Numbered from the stretch's first letter, positions 1 to 8,526 are shown. The stretch is DNA of 52,803 bases from an uncultured Lachnospiraceae bacterium (GCA_902796425.1 CADBPC010000101.1:1-52803); one strand, 5' to 3'. The notes: generated by a model not told the origin, from the sequence alone. A program made the numbers and translations.

Positions 1-1
1 C

Positions 2-100
2 TGGCATCTTCGGAAGCCGGTGCTCAGTTATGTGCTGTATCTGTGGAGGGGAAAACTGCCGCCCGAAAGGGACGGACGGCTGCGTAAACAGTCGTCTTAA
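2..100 (+). CDS. C-terminal tail of an unidentified protein (partial)
   Basis: An open frame runs in from the left edge and stops at a TAA at 98-100. The 32 visible residues (WHLRKPVLSY near the start, GKLPPERDGRLRKQ near the end) are basic and have a plausible coding composition; the other plus frame across this stretch stops slightly earlier and looks less protein-like. I do not recognise a family. A hairpin at 112-144 follows the stop, which fits the end of a transcription unit. The product cannot be named from this fragment. Confidence 0.4.
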   Translation, partial: WHLRKPVLSYVLYLWRGKLPPERDGRLRKQSS

Positions 101-111
101 GCAGTTGGAAG

Positions 112-144
112 CTCCACCTATAGCCGCTTGCGGTTTAGGTGGAG
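112..144 (+). terminator. Hairpin after the first partial gene
   Basis: A perfect 9-bp stem (112-120 with 136-144) encloses a small inner stem CCG/CGG. It lies 12 bases after the stop at 100 and 100 bases before the LuxR-type gene. No T-run follows it, so it is either a weak terminator or a structured leader for the next gene. Confidence 0.35.
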
Positions 145-243
145 AGGTTCACAAATGGCCTGAACTGCCTGTACTGGCGCACTGATCTTTGCTAACATCA
201 GGTACAGGGAAGAAGAATCGAGTACAGTACAGGGCAGAAGATA

Positions 244-1647
244 ATGAAGAAAATGACAGAGATCCTTAAAAAGAATAAAGACGAAGCTCTCCTGATCTTC
301 CTGTGCTATCTGTTTACATCGGGAGGGCATCTTGCCTGGACCTATCACCTGACTCAGCTCTTTTCGCCTGTCGCAAGCGACCTTCTCTCGATGGTTGCGG
401 CATACCTGTGCCAGGCGGCGGGGATCGCGCTGTATACACTGGCGGTCGTAAAGGCAGGACAGGCGTGGACCGGGCAGGATGATAAAAGATCGGTTGTAGT
501 GGCAATAGCCCTCTACGTGCTCTGCATGATCCCCGCGGTGATGAGCAGAAGTAATGCGGGATCTGTCCTGTTCGGCCTGGTCATGAGTGTGTTCTGCGGA
601 TACATCGCCGCTTACTATATTGACAGACTTATGGAAGTCAGCTTCTCCGAGCGGGGCAGAGTATTCGGGGCATCCTATGCGGGCGTTACCCTCCTGTCCT
701 GGATCATCTCCCTGATCGGAAGGCGAGCCCTGGTCCGCGGGGGCAGATCCGTTCTTGTGCAGAGTCTTGCGGCTGCCGTTACCGTGTGGCTGATCGTCCG
801 CATTCCGGACAGCGCAGGAGAAAACGAAAATTCGGAAAACAGCACTGCCCGTGCATTTTCCCTGTCAGCAGTAAAAAGCGATAAAACCCTCCTTCGTATC
901 TGTGTCCTGATCCTTATGGTCAGCATGGCCAAAAACATCGGCTCCGCGTTTTCCTCCGTCGATCTTCTGCACGGAGTCAGCGTCGAGTTCACAAGAATCT
1001 TCTATGCGGCGGGTCTTATTATTGCGGGCTCTGTCACAGACAGGAGCAGAAAAGACGGCGCTATCCTTACGATCACGAGCCTCGTGCTGCCGTTTATTGT
1101 GCTGGCGCTTTCCGGCGAGCCTGTGCCCGCGACATTCTTCTGGGTTCTTGGATACTTTGTCTTCGGATTCTTCTCTGTCTATAGAATCATCACGCTTACA
1201 GACAAAGCGCAGACAGCGGGGATTGCCCTTCTGGCAGCAGGAGGTCTTCTGCTTGGAAGAATAGGGGACGCGGCAGGAACGACGGTCAGTACCCTCCTGT
1301 CCCGCAGTCAGGCTCTGATGGTCGCGTCGGCCCTGGTTTTCTTTATTATTTCCATTGTTCTTTTCTTCTCACTCTATCAGGAGCTCTACGAACCGCAGGC
1401 GGCAGCTGTACCGGAAGTAAAAAGTGAGGAGGAGCGTTTTGCCCTCTTTGCGGCAAAATACGACATGTCCGCAAGAGAGCGCGAGGTGCTCCGTCTCGTT
1501 CTGCGGCAGATGACCAACACGCAGATCGCCGAGACCCTGGTCGTATCCGAGAGCACCGTCAAGTTCCACATCCACAACCTTCTCAGGAAAACCGGCTGTA
1601 AGACAAGACTGGAGCTGGGGACGCTGTACCTTCAGTCGAAGGACTGA
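244..1647 (+). CDS. LuxR-family regulator with a 12-TM membrane domain
   Basis: The 467-residue protein has about 12 hydrophobic segments (roughly residues 14-375), arranged like a major facilitator but not recognisably a known transporter. A LuxR-type helix-turn-helix follows at about residues 409-462, with the motifs SAREREVLRLV, TNTQIAETL and SESTVKFHIHNLLRK. No receiver domain is present, so the membrane part is probably the sensor. Such MFS-like/LuxR fusions are known in Eggerthellaceae and some Clostridia, where they are mostly uncharacterised. The start is the ATG 3 bases after a GGGCAGAAG stretch. It sits upstream of the tetR-exporter operon in the same direction but is separated from it by that operon's own promoter. 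The ligand is unknown. Confidence 0.85.
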   Translation: MKKMTEILKKNKDEALLIFLCYLFTSGGHLAWTYHLTQLFSPVASDLLSMVAAYLCQAAGIALYTLAVVKAGQAWTGQDDKRSVVVAIALYVLCMIPAVMSRSNAGSVLFGLVMSVFCGYIAAYYIDRLMEVSFSERGRVFGASYAGVTLLSWIISLIGRRALVRGGRSVLVQSLAAAVTVWLIVRIPDSAGENENSENSTARAFSLSAVKSDKTLLRICVLILMVSMAKNIGSAFSSVDLLHGVSVEFTRIFYAAGLIIAGSVTDRSRKDGAILTITSLVLPFIVLALSGEPVPATFFWVLGYFVFGFFSVYRIITLTDKAQTAGIALLAAGGLLLGRIGDAAGTTVSTLLSRSQALMVASALVFFIISIVLFFSLYQELYEPQAAAVPEVKSEEERFALFAAKYDMSAREREVLRLVLRQMTNTQIAETLVVSESTVKFHIHNLLRKTGCKTRLELGTLYLQSKD

Positions 1648-1667
1648 TTAAGCCTCTGCATCGCGGA

Positions 1668-1696
1668 TTGACAGAAAAGACCTCTGACCATATAAT
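1668..1696 (+). promoter_or_regulatory. Consensus sigma-A promoter of the tetR-exporter operon
   Basis: TTGACA at 1668-1673, a 17-base spacer and TATAAT at 1691-1696 match both consensus hexamers exactly with ideal spacing. It lies 60 bases upstream of the tetR-type start at 1756. Confidence 0.85.
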
Positions 1697-1711
1697 AGAA
1701 CATGTTTTATT
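1694..1711. promoter_or_regulatory. Probable operator overlapping the -10 box
   Basis: An 18-bp palindrome, AATAgAACATGTTtTATT, has a single mismatched pair. It is centred about 9 bases past the -10 box, so it covers the end of the -10 and the likely start site. This is a typical place for a TetR-family dimer to block transcription, and the next gene encodes such a protein. Binding is inferred. Confidence 0.6.
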
Positions 1712-1755
1712 TTCTGTTACAAAAAGTATCTCAGATCGGAGGATGAAGACGGAAT

Positions 1756-2517
1756 ATGAAGCTGTATTCCCTTCAGGACCAGAAGTCAGAGGCGACAAAA
1801 TCCAGGCTGACAGACGCTGCAAAGGCCATTATCAGCGGGTACGGAATGAAGTACCTGACCGTGCGCAACATCTGCGACGAGTCCGGCGTATCAACGGGGT
1901 CCTTTTACCATCACTTTAAAACCAAGGAAAATCTGGTTTCCATCATTATGAGGGAGATGTTCAGGACGGTTACGGAGAATAACCCGTTCCCGGAGGACAT
2001 CACGGACAGCTCCGGCATCGGAAGAATCCTTTGGCCGTTTCTTGTATATGCTGTTTTCTGTGAGAAAATCGGCCCGGAGGCGGTCAGCACCCTTTGTTAT
2101 GAATGTTCGGATGATCTTTTTGAAGAGAACTGTTTTGAGAAGGACGTAAAGGCTGCCGTCAGGGCTGCCTTTGACCGGGGGTCGCTTGTCAGGCGCCATA
2201 CCGAGACGGAGACGGCGCGGGCGGAAAACGCGGCGGGCAGCACTTCGGACAGCAGGAAATATAAAAACCTGTATCTTGACCTGGAAGCGATTTACAAGGG
2301 CATTGTCGCTGCCTGGTGCATGGACGCGGGAAGGAATGACGCGGTGCGCAGCCTTTCCGACAATATGCTCCATGTTCTTTACAGGTTCCTGCTCTCGTTT
2401 GCCGCCGACAATGTCAGGAGAGACCTGGAGGCAGAACATTTTTTATGGGAGTTTCGAAAGAGAAGGGGCGGGATTGACCTCACGGGCGTGAACGTCTGCA
2501 GAGACGGGGAAGAATAA
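1756..2517 (+). CDS. TetR-family transcriptional regulator
   Basis: The 253-residue protein has a TetR N-terminal helix-turn-helix at about residues 11-60, with SRLTDAAKAIISGYG, LTVRNICDESGV and the recognition-helix end TGSFYHHFKTKENLV. The long variable C-terminal half would bind an inducer and mediate dimerisation; it is longer than average for the family. GGAGG at 1738-1742 lies 13 bases from this ATG. An ATG directly behind that GGAGG is out of frame and leads to no sensible product. The gene is first in an operon with the ABC exporter pair (1-base gap to the next gene). The palindrome over its own promoter suggests autorepression, released by a compound that the exporter expels. Confidence 0.88.
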   Translation: MKLYSLQDQKSEATKSRLTDAAKAIISGYGMKYLTVRNICDESGVSTGSFYHHFKTKENLVSIIMREMFRTVTENNPFPEDITDSSGIGRILWPFLVYAVFCEKIGPEAVSTLCYECSDDLFEENCFEKDVKAAVRAAFDRGSLVRRHTETETARAENAAGSTSDSRKYKNLYLDLEAIYKGIVAAWCMDAGRNDAVRSLSDNMLHVLYRFLLSFAADNVRRDLEAEHFLWEFRKRRGGIDLTGVNVCRDGEE

Positions 2518-2518
2518 A

Positions 2519-4432
2519 GTGAAACTGATTCTCAAATATATAAAACCATATCTGAACATCGTGGCGCTCGGAATGGGGATAAAGCTGCTCGGTACGATCG
2601 GGGAGCTCTCTCTTCCCTACATCCTTGAGCATATCATGGACCGGGTTGTTCCGACAGGAGAGCTGCTGCGCGTTATCCTGTGGGGACTTCTGATGATTCT
2701 GATGGCAGTCCTTACAAGGACCTTCAATGTGTACGCGAACAGGACGGCCGCCCGCGCTTCGAGGGAGGCGATCTACGACCTTCGGAAGGACCTGTTTGCC
2801 CACACAGCGAATCTGAATGGGACGGTCTTTGATTCCTTCGGCCTGCCCTCACTGACCTCCCGCATGACCTCCGACTCCTACAACGTGCAGAACTTTATTG
2901 TGAGGATGCAGACGCTGGGGGTCCGCGGTCCCATCATGCTGATCGGCGGTACGATCATCACGCTGATCATGGACTGGCGGCTTGCGATGATCCTGATCAT
3001 TTCCATCCCGATCCTGATGGCGGGTGTCTTTACCGTGTCCGTCAAGGGAACGCCCCTGTATGACAGGGTCCAGACAGCCCTCGACGAAGTCGTCCGGATC
3101 ATGCGGGAAAACATCAGCGGCATCCGGGTGGTTAAGGCGCTTTCCCGGGAACACTATGAGGAAGGACGCTTTGCAGGCGCCAATGAAAAAAAAAAAAAAA
3201 AAGACATTCATGCCAATACGGTCATGGCGCTGCCCGGCCCGTTCATGCAGCTGTGCCTCAACACGGGACTTACGGTGGTCATCATCGTGGGCGCCCGGCT
3301 CGTCAACGCCGGCATCACACAGCCGGGCGTTATCCTTGCCTTCCTGACCTATTTTAACCTCATCCTTATGGCAGTTATGGGCCTTAACAGGATCTTTGTC
3401 ATGTATTCAAAGGCTGCGGCATCCGCGGACAGAATAGCGCTCGTCCTCGATACCGCGACCGACCTGCCCGTGATGGATGAGAGCGCCGGGGAAACAGCAT
3501 CGGCAGTGATGCAGGATGCAGGAGGTGCAGGGGCAGAACCTGCGGCTGTACAGACAAAAGACTTTGCGGGCGATTATGAGATCGTCTTTGACCATGTCAC
3601 CTTCACCTATGACGTGTCCTCCACAATCACGGGAGCGGCAGGTGATTTCGCGGCGGCTGCGCCGCGCGGATCCGCCAAAGAAGTGTCCGCCGGCACGTCA
3701 GCGGGATCCGCCGGAGACTCCGATGTCATGAAGTTCGGCGGCGGAGTCCGCAGGAAATGTCTTGAGGACATCTCCTTCAGAATCAGGAAAGGTGAGAGTC
3801 TCGGCATCATCGGTGCGACCGGCGCCGGCAAGACGACGGTCATCAATCTTCTGATGCGCTTCTATGACGCGGACGAGGGATCGGTTTACGTTGCCGGGAA
3901 GGACGTCAGGACCTATGACAAGGACGACCTTCACAGGAAGTTCGGCGTGGTCTTCCAGAACGATATCATCTTCGCCGACACCCTGGAGGAAAACATCCGC
4001 TTCGGCAGAAGGATCAGCGACGAGGACGTAAAGCTCGGGGCAGTTACGGCCAATGCCGACGGCTTTATAGAGCAGAAGGAGGGCGGCTACAAGCACATGG
4101 CCGCCATCAAGGGAGCGAACCTCTCCGGCGGCCAGAAGCAGCGCATGCTGATCGCGAGGGCCGTCGCCGGCAGACCGGAAATCCTGGTGCTCGACGACGC
4201 ATCCAGCGCGCTGGATTACAGGACGGACGCTATGGTCCGGAAGGCAATCCGTGAAAACTACGGCAATACCACGATGGTCATGATCGCACAGAGAATCAGC
4301 TCAGTGATGAATCTGGATCACATCCTTGTCCTTGAAGACGGCAGGATGCTGGACTACGGAAAACACGGTGAGCTCATGGAAAGATGCAGTACTTACCGTG
4401 AGATCTATGAATCCCAGATGGGCGACATCTGA
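2519..4432 (+). CDS. ABC exporter half-transporter, degenerate-site subunit
   Basis: The 637-residue protein has a six-helix transmembrane domain (about residues 1-310) fused to an ATPase domain. Walker A is GATGAGKT (432-439) and the signature LSGGQKQR starts at 535. The Walker B run ILVLDDASS (from 555) has Asp560 where the catalytic Glu is normal, and the switch His is replaced by Gln591 (MIAQRISS). These changes mark the degenerate subunit of heterodimeric exporters such as TM287/288, LmrCD or BmrCD. A low-complexity insert (about 365-412, rich in Ala, Gly and Ser) splits the A-loop tyrosine region from the following strand. The start is GTG one base after the tetR stop, so translation is probably coupled. 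A 17-base A-run lies within the gene. The substrate is unknown; multidrug export is likely. Confidence 0.9.
   Translation: MKLILKYIKPYLNIVALGMGIKLLGTIGELSLPYILEHIMDRVVPTGELLRVILWGLLMILMAVLTRTFNVYANRTAARASREAIYDLRKDLFAHTANLNGTVFDSFGLPSLTSRMTSDSYNVQNFIVRMQTLGVRGPIMLIGGTIITLIMDWRLAMILIISIPILMAGVFTVSVKGTPLYDRVQTALDEVVRIMRENISGIRVVKALSREHYEEGRFAGANEKKKKKDIHANTVMALPGPFMQLCLNTGLTVVIIVGARLVNAGITQPGVILAFLTYFNLILMAVMGLNRIFVMYSKAAASADRIALVLDTATDLPVMDESAGETASAVMQDAGGAGAEPAAVQTKDFAGDYEIVFDHVTFTYDVSSTITGAAGDFAAAAPRGSAKEVSAGTSAGSAGDSDVMKFGGGVRRKCLEDISFRIRKGESLGIIGATGAGKTTVINLLMRFYDADEGSVYVAGKDVRTYDKDDLHRKFGVVFQNDIIFADTLEENIRFGRRISDEDVKLGAVTANADGFIEQKEGGYKHMAAIKGANLSGGQKQRMLIARAVAGRPEILVLDDASSALDYRTDAMVRKAIRENYGNTTMVMIAQRISSVMNLDHILVLEDGRMLDYGKHGELMERCSTYREIYESQMGDI
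3186..3202 (+). repeat. 17-base poly(A) tract inside the exporter gene
   Basis: Seventeen consecutive A bases encode part of Glu223 and Lys224-228 of the ABC subunit, in the intracellular loop between transmembrane helices. Runs of this length are prone to slippage by DNA and RNA polymerase. A shift into one alternative frame would stop at 3345-3347, giving a truncated, ATPase-less product. Confidence 0.95.
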
Positions 4433-4458
4433 CCACGCGCGGGAAGATTGGTGAAGAT

Positions 4459-6234
4459 ATGGTACAGCGTGAAAAAATAGCAGTGCGGCATAAACCGAAG
4501 GACGCAAAGGGGACGCTTCTGCGGCTTCTGCGGTATACATCGGAGTATAAATGGATACTTCTCCTGGTCGCCGCGCTTTGCGTAACGAGCAACGTCCTTG
4601 CCCTTTTCGGGCCCTCCCTTGCCGGCAAGGCAATCGGGGAAGCGGCGGCAGGCGCGGGAAAGGTTAATTTTGAGAGAGTCGGGCACTACGCGCGGCGAAT
4701 GCTCCTTTTCTATGTCAGCAGCGCCGTCCTGTCCTATGTCATAAATGTCATCATGATGTACGTCGGGCGCTGGCTGGGAAAAAAGCTCCGGGCGGATATT
4801 TTCGGCAAGCTTATGCGCCTGCCCGTCGGCTATTTTGACAGGAACCAGGCGGGCGATATCATCAGCCGCGTCTCCTATGACGTCGATGTGGTGTGCACCT
4901 CATTTTCGACAGACCTTGTCCAGATCCTGACCAGCGTCATCACAGTCATCGGCTCCTTTGGCATGATGTTTATCATCTCCCCGCCGCTGGTTCTGATCAC
5001 ACTTGTCACAATTCCCATGGCGGTTATTTACACCAACAGAATGGGAAAAAAGACGAGGCCGCTGTTTTCAAAGCGCTCGGCAAAATACGGCGAGATGAAC
5101 GGCTTTGTAGAGGAAATGTTCTCGGGACACAGGACGATCCTTGCCTACGCGCACGAGGAGGCGGTCGCACGCAATTTTGACAAGATCAACAAGGAGGCGG
5201 CGGACGGCTTCTATAACGCGGAATATTACGGCATGTCGATGGGACCGACGGTCGGTTTTATCAACAATCTCGGCCTTGCTCTGATCTGCATGCTGGGCTC
5301 GGTCTATTATCTGAAGGGAATCGTAAGCCTCGGCCAGATTTCCTCCTTCATCCTGTATTCGAGGAAATTCTCGGGACCGATCAATGAGATTGCCAACATC
5401 ACGAACGAGATCTTTTCCGCGCTCTCCGCGGCGGAGCGTGTCTTCCGGCTGCTGGATGAGCAGGAGGAGGTGCAGGACGCCCCGGATGCGGCAGTGCTGA
5501 CAGACGTAAAGGGAGATGTCGAACTTGACCATGTCTCCTTCGGCTATGTGCCGGCCAGGACTATCCTTCACGATGTCAGCCTGAAGGCTCCCGCCGGAAG
5601 GATGGTGGCCATCGTCGGCCCCACCGGCGCCGGCAAGACGACCATCATCAACCTCCTGATGCGCTTTTATGATGTGGACAGCGGGCAGATTCTGGTCGAC
5701 GGAAAGGAAATCCTGGGACTTACCAGGGCGAGCCTTCGCGGGGCGTATACCATGGTCCTGCAGGATACCTGGCTCTTCGGAGGGACCATCTACGACAACA
5801 TCGCCTACGGGAACGACCACGCGACAATGGAGCAGGTCATCGCCGCAGCGAAGGCAGCGAGAATCCATAACTTCATCATGAGCCTTCCGGACGGCTACCA
5901 GACCGTGATCGGTGAGGACGGCGGCAACATTTCCAAGGGCCAGAAGCAGATGCTGACCATCGCCCGCGCATACCTGTGCGATTCCAGGATGCTGATCCTG
6001 GACGAGGCGACATCCAACGTCGATACAACCACGGAGCAGCAGATCCAGAAGGCGATGAGAAAGCTCATGGCGGACAAGACCTGCTTTGTCATCGCCCACC
6101 GCCTCTCCACAATCCAGAACGCGGATCTTATCCTCGTCGTGGACGGAGGCGATATCGTCGAGCAGGGGACGCACCGCACCCTCATGGACAGGAAGGGCTT
6201 CTACTATAAAATGTACCATTCACAGTTTGAGTGA
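4459..6234 (+). CDS. ABC exporter half-transporter, catalytic subunit
   Basis: The 591-residue partner of the preceding gene has a six-helix transmembrane domain (about residues 20-320) and an ATPase domain. Walker A is GPTGAGKT (387-394), Walker B LILDEATS has the normal catalytic Glu516, and the switch His547 is present (IAHRLST). Its signature reads ISKGQ (491-495) instead of LSGGQ. This complements subunit one: the intact site would combine these Walker motifs with the partner's LSGGQ, and the degenerate site the reverse. The two genes are 26 bases apart. Together they would form one heterodimeric exporter controlled by the upstream TetR-type protein. Confidence 0.92.
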   Translation: MVQREKIAVRHKPKDAKGTLLRLLRYTSEYKWILLLVAALCVTSNVLALFGPSLAGKAIGEAAAGAGKVNFERVGHYARRMLLFYVSSAVLSYVINVIMMYVGRWLGKKLRADIFGKLMRLPVGYFDRNQAGDIISRVSYDVDVVCTSFSTDLVQILTSVITVIGSFGMMFIISPPLVLITLVTIPMAVIYTNRMGKKTRPLFSKRSAKYGEMNGFVEEMFSGHRTILAYAHEEAVARNFDKINKEAADGFYNAEYYGMSMGPTVGFINNLGLALICMLGSVYYLKGIVSLGQISSFILYSRKFSGPINEIANITNEIFSALSAAERVFRLLDEQEEVQDAPDAAVLTDVKGDVELDHVSFGYVPARTILHDVSLKAPAGRMVAIVGPTGAGKTTIINLLMRFYDVDSGQILVDGKEILGLTRASLRGAYTMVLQDTWLFGGTIYDNIAYGNDHATMEQVIAAAKAARIHNFIMSLPDGYQTVIGEDGGNISKGQKQMLTIARAYLCDSRMLILDEATSNVDTTTEQQIQKAMRKLMADKTCFVIAHRLSTIQNADLILVVDGGDIVEQGTHRTLMDRKGFYYKMYHSQFE

Positions 6235-6371
6235 TCTGCGGCTGTATGGCCGGGATCCGGCATAAAATTGGCGGTTTCAGGCCTCTCCTGCAGTTTATCT
6301 TTGGACATATTTGGCATTGTTTCTTTGCTTTTGCAGCGCTATACTTTCGGCTGTTATCAGTAAAAGAAGGA

Positions 6372-7910
6372 ATGGCGTTATCAATGGAAGTATTAATAGC
6401 AACAGCAGTATCACTTTTCGCGGGTCTTATGGTGACCCGCGTTTTTAAAATCTTTCACCTCAATTTCCCCGATGTCACGGCGTTTCTGATTGCAGGCCTC
6501 ATCGTCGGCCCCTTCGGAATCGGCAGACTCGGGATCCCGGGCGTCGGCTTCTCGACCTTTGAAGAGGTTAACAGCATGAACGTTTTGAACAATGCGGCGC
6601 TCGGCTTCATAGCCTTCTCCATCGGCAGTGAATTCCGGCTTTCCGAGTTAAAGCACACCGGAAAGGCTGCGACTGTGATCGGCATCCTTCAGGCGCTGGC
6701 GGCAACGCTGTTTGTCGATGCCGCGCTGATCGCGCTGCATTTCATACTCGGCGGGGACATCATGCCGCTTTCGTCGGCGCTTACGCTCGGTGCCATCGCC
6801 TCCGCGACAGCGCCCGCCGCGACACTGATGGTCGTTCGTCAGTATAAGGCGAGCGGCCCTGTCACAAAGCTCCTTCTTCCTATCGTAGCTCTGGACGACG
6901 CAGTGGGACTTGTGGTTTTTGCGGTTTCCTTCGGCGTTGCCCAGGCGCTTGAGGGCGGAACCCTGAACGCAGTGACGGTCATTGTCAATCCGCTGCTGGA
7001 GATAGTATTCTCCATCATTCTCGGCGTCCTTATGGGACTGCTCCTTACCTGGACGGAAAAGCTCTTCTTCTCGAACTCCAACCGTCTTACGATGACAATT
7101 TCCTTCGTCTTTATGACGATTGCGATTTCATCCCTGACCTTCCCGATCGGTCCCGCGACGATCTCCTTCTCCTCGCTCCTTGTCTGCATGATGACAGGAA
7201 CCATCTTCTGCAACATGAGTGAGTTCTCCGGAGATGTGTTCACAAGATCGGAAAAATGGACCTCCCCGCTCAATGCCGCGTTCTTTGTTCTATCAGGCGC
7301 TGCCCTTGACCTTGGTGTCATGAAAAGACCGGAAGTTGTTATGATCGGCTGCATTTATGTCCTTGTCCGCATGGCGGGCAAATACATGGGAGCAAGAGCC
7401 AGCAGCAAAGCCATGCACTGCAGTGACACGATTGTCCGGTATCTGGGCATCACCCTGTTCCCCCAGGCGGGCGTAGCCCTCGGAATGATGCTGACGGCGC
7501 AAAGCCTGGGCAGAGAGGAGGGAGCCCTGATCCGCAATATCGTTCTTTTCAGTGTGATGATATATGAGCTGTTCGGACCCTCGCTTACAAAGTGGGCCCT
7601 CACAAACGCGGGAGAAATCGGCAGTATTCCGGAGAGTAAAAAATCAAGGGAGCGCTTCAAGAGCACTGCCCCTGTTACAAGACTTGACAGACTGGTTATT
7701 GATATGATTCCCGGCGAAGTTCTTGAGAGCATCCCGCAGACTGAGCGTGAGACGAGAGTCCGCAGGATCATCCACCTGGTGCTGGCGGACAACATGGAGC
7801 TTCGCGATGAGCTTGCTGCCTCGGCAGAGCCCGACCTTGAGCTCAGCGCCCGCGTGCAGAGCGCAATCCGCGCAGCTGCCGCGAAGGCGGAAAAAGAGCA
7901 GAAGGCCTGA
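6372..7910 (+). CDS. CPA2-family cation:proton antiporter
   Basis: The protein has about 12 transmembrane helices and the Na+/H+ exchanger fold of the CPA2 (Kef/NapA-like) family. The ion-binding Asp pair D175-D176 lies in the segment PIVALDDAVGLV, preceded by SATAPAATLMVV. The roughly 120-residue hydrophilic C-terminus lacks an obvious TrkA-N domain. The open frame begins at a GTG at 6231 overlapping the exporter stop, but its first 47 codons look non-coding. The first good start is ATG 6372; ATG 6384 is an alternative with better spacing from GAAGGA at 6366-6371. It may be co-transcribed with the exporter. The end lies one base from the end of the convergent XRE-type gene. Confidence 0.85.
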   Translation: MALSMEVLIATAVSLFAGLMVTRVFKIFHLNFPDVTAFLIAGLIVGPFGIGRLGIPGVGFSTFEEVNSMNVLNNAALGFIAFSIGSEFRLSELKHTGKAATVIGILQALAATLFVDAALIALHFILGGDIMPLSSALTLGAIASATAPAATLMVVRQYKASGPVTKLLLPIVALDDAVGLVVFAVSFGVAQALEGGTLNAVTVIVNPLLEIVFSIILGVLMGLLLTWTEKLFFSNSNRLTMTISFVFMTIAISSLTFPIGPATISFSSLLVCMMTGTIFCNMSEFSGDVFTRSEKWTSPLNAAFFVLSGAALDLGVMKRPEVVMIGCIYVLVRMAGKYMGARASSKAMHCSDTIVRYLGITLFPQAGVALGMMLTAQSLGREEGALIRNIVLFSVMIYELFGPSLTKWALTNAGEIGSIPESKKSRERFKSTAPVTRLDRLVIDMIPGEVLESIPQTERETRVRRIIHLVLADNMELRDELAASAEPDLELSARVQSAIRAAAAKAEKEQKA

Positions 7911-7911
7911 T

Positions 7912-8526
7912 TTACTTTCCGACCTTCCCGAGAAGATTGCCGAGAAGACCGCCGATGGCATCCTCTTTGGAAGAGGAGGATGAAGAGGAAGAGCTGCCCT
8001 TTCCGGACAGAAGCTGCGAGAGCAGGTCGCCCACTTCCTTCGAAGCGCCGCCGGATTTTCCGGCGATCATGGTTGTCAGAATGTCGGAAACAGACCCGTT
8101 CCCCTCAAGGATATTCATGGCAGTTTTCTTTGTGACGGAGTCTGCCTTCCGGTAGGCCTGGACAAGCTTCTTTTCCGTGGCGGTGAGCTTCAGCTCGGCC
8201 TCCTGCGTCTTTGAGGATGTCTTCTTTGAAGAAGTCTTCGAAGAAGTTTTGGCAGAAGAGGACTTTCCGGAGGAAGTCGTCGAGGAGGTCTTCTTTCCGG
8301 ATGCGGCTTTTCCCGCGGAGGTCATGGCGTTTACAAGCGAGACCTGTGTGACCCCGAGCGCCTTCGCGATCTGGCGGACCACAGCCTCGGCAGGCTCCTT
8401 TTCGCCCCGCTCGATTTTTCCCACATCAGCGGCGGAAATTCCATCAACCATACCGGCGAGCGCGGCTTGGGACAATCCCTTTGCAGCGCGCGCGTCTTTA
8501 ACAAGAGCTCCCAGTTTCTTAGACAT
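7912..8526 (-). CDS. XRE-type HTH protein with Ser/Lys/Thr-rich tail
   Basis: The protein is 204 residues from the ATG at 8526, which has AGGAAAGGGA just upstream; an in-frame ATG at 8568 lacks such a site. Residues 1-62 form a Cro/C1-type helix-turn-helix (AAKGLSQAALAGM, VGKIERGEKEP). Residues about 70-110 are almost entirely Ser, Lys and Thr (repeats of KTSSK). A helical segment follows (LTATEKKLVQAYRKADS, about 115-165), and the end has a nine-serine run and a Gly/Leu-rich amphipathic tail (GGLLGNLLGKVGK). The tail resembles DUF937-like sequence only loosely. It may bind DNA non-specifically through the basic linker. It is convergent with the antiporter, and no target is evident. Confidence 0.8.
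   Translation of the reverse strand: MSKKLGALVKDARAAKGLSQAALAGMVDGISAADVGKIERGEKEPAEAVVRQIAKALGVTQVSLVNAMTSAGKAASGKKTSSTTSSGKSSSAKTSSKTSSKKTSSKTQEAELKLTATEKKLVQAYRKADSVTKKTAMNILEGNGSVSDILTTMIAGKSGGASKEVGDLLSQLLSGKGSSSSSSSSSKEDAIGGLLGNLLGKVGK

Noticed and set aside
1743-1919. Alternative short gene starting directly after GGAGG upstream of tetR
   Set aside because: It is out of frame with the TetR protein and gives a random-looking basic peptide.
5068-6219. Long minus-strand open frame of 383 codons
   Set aside because: It is antisense to the second ABC subunit. Its composition (many His, Asp, Val) is typical of a shadow frame, and no family is recognisable.
6231-6371. GTG start overlapping the ABC exporter stop as the true antiporter start
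   Set aside because: The 47 added residues (several Cys, Gly and aromatic residues) do not fit the antiporter N-terminus, and the conserved part starts at about 6372-6384.
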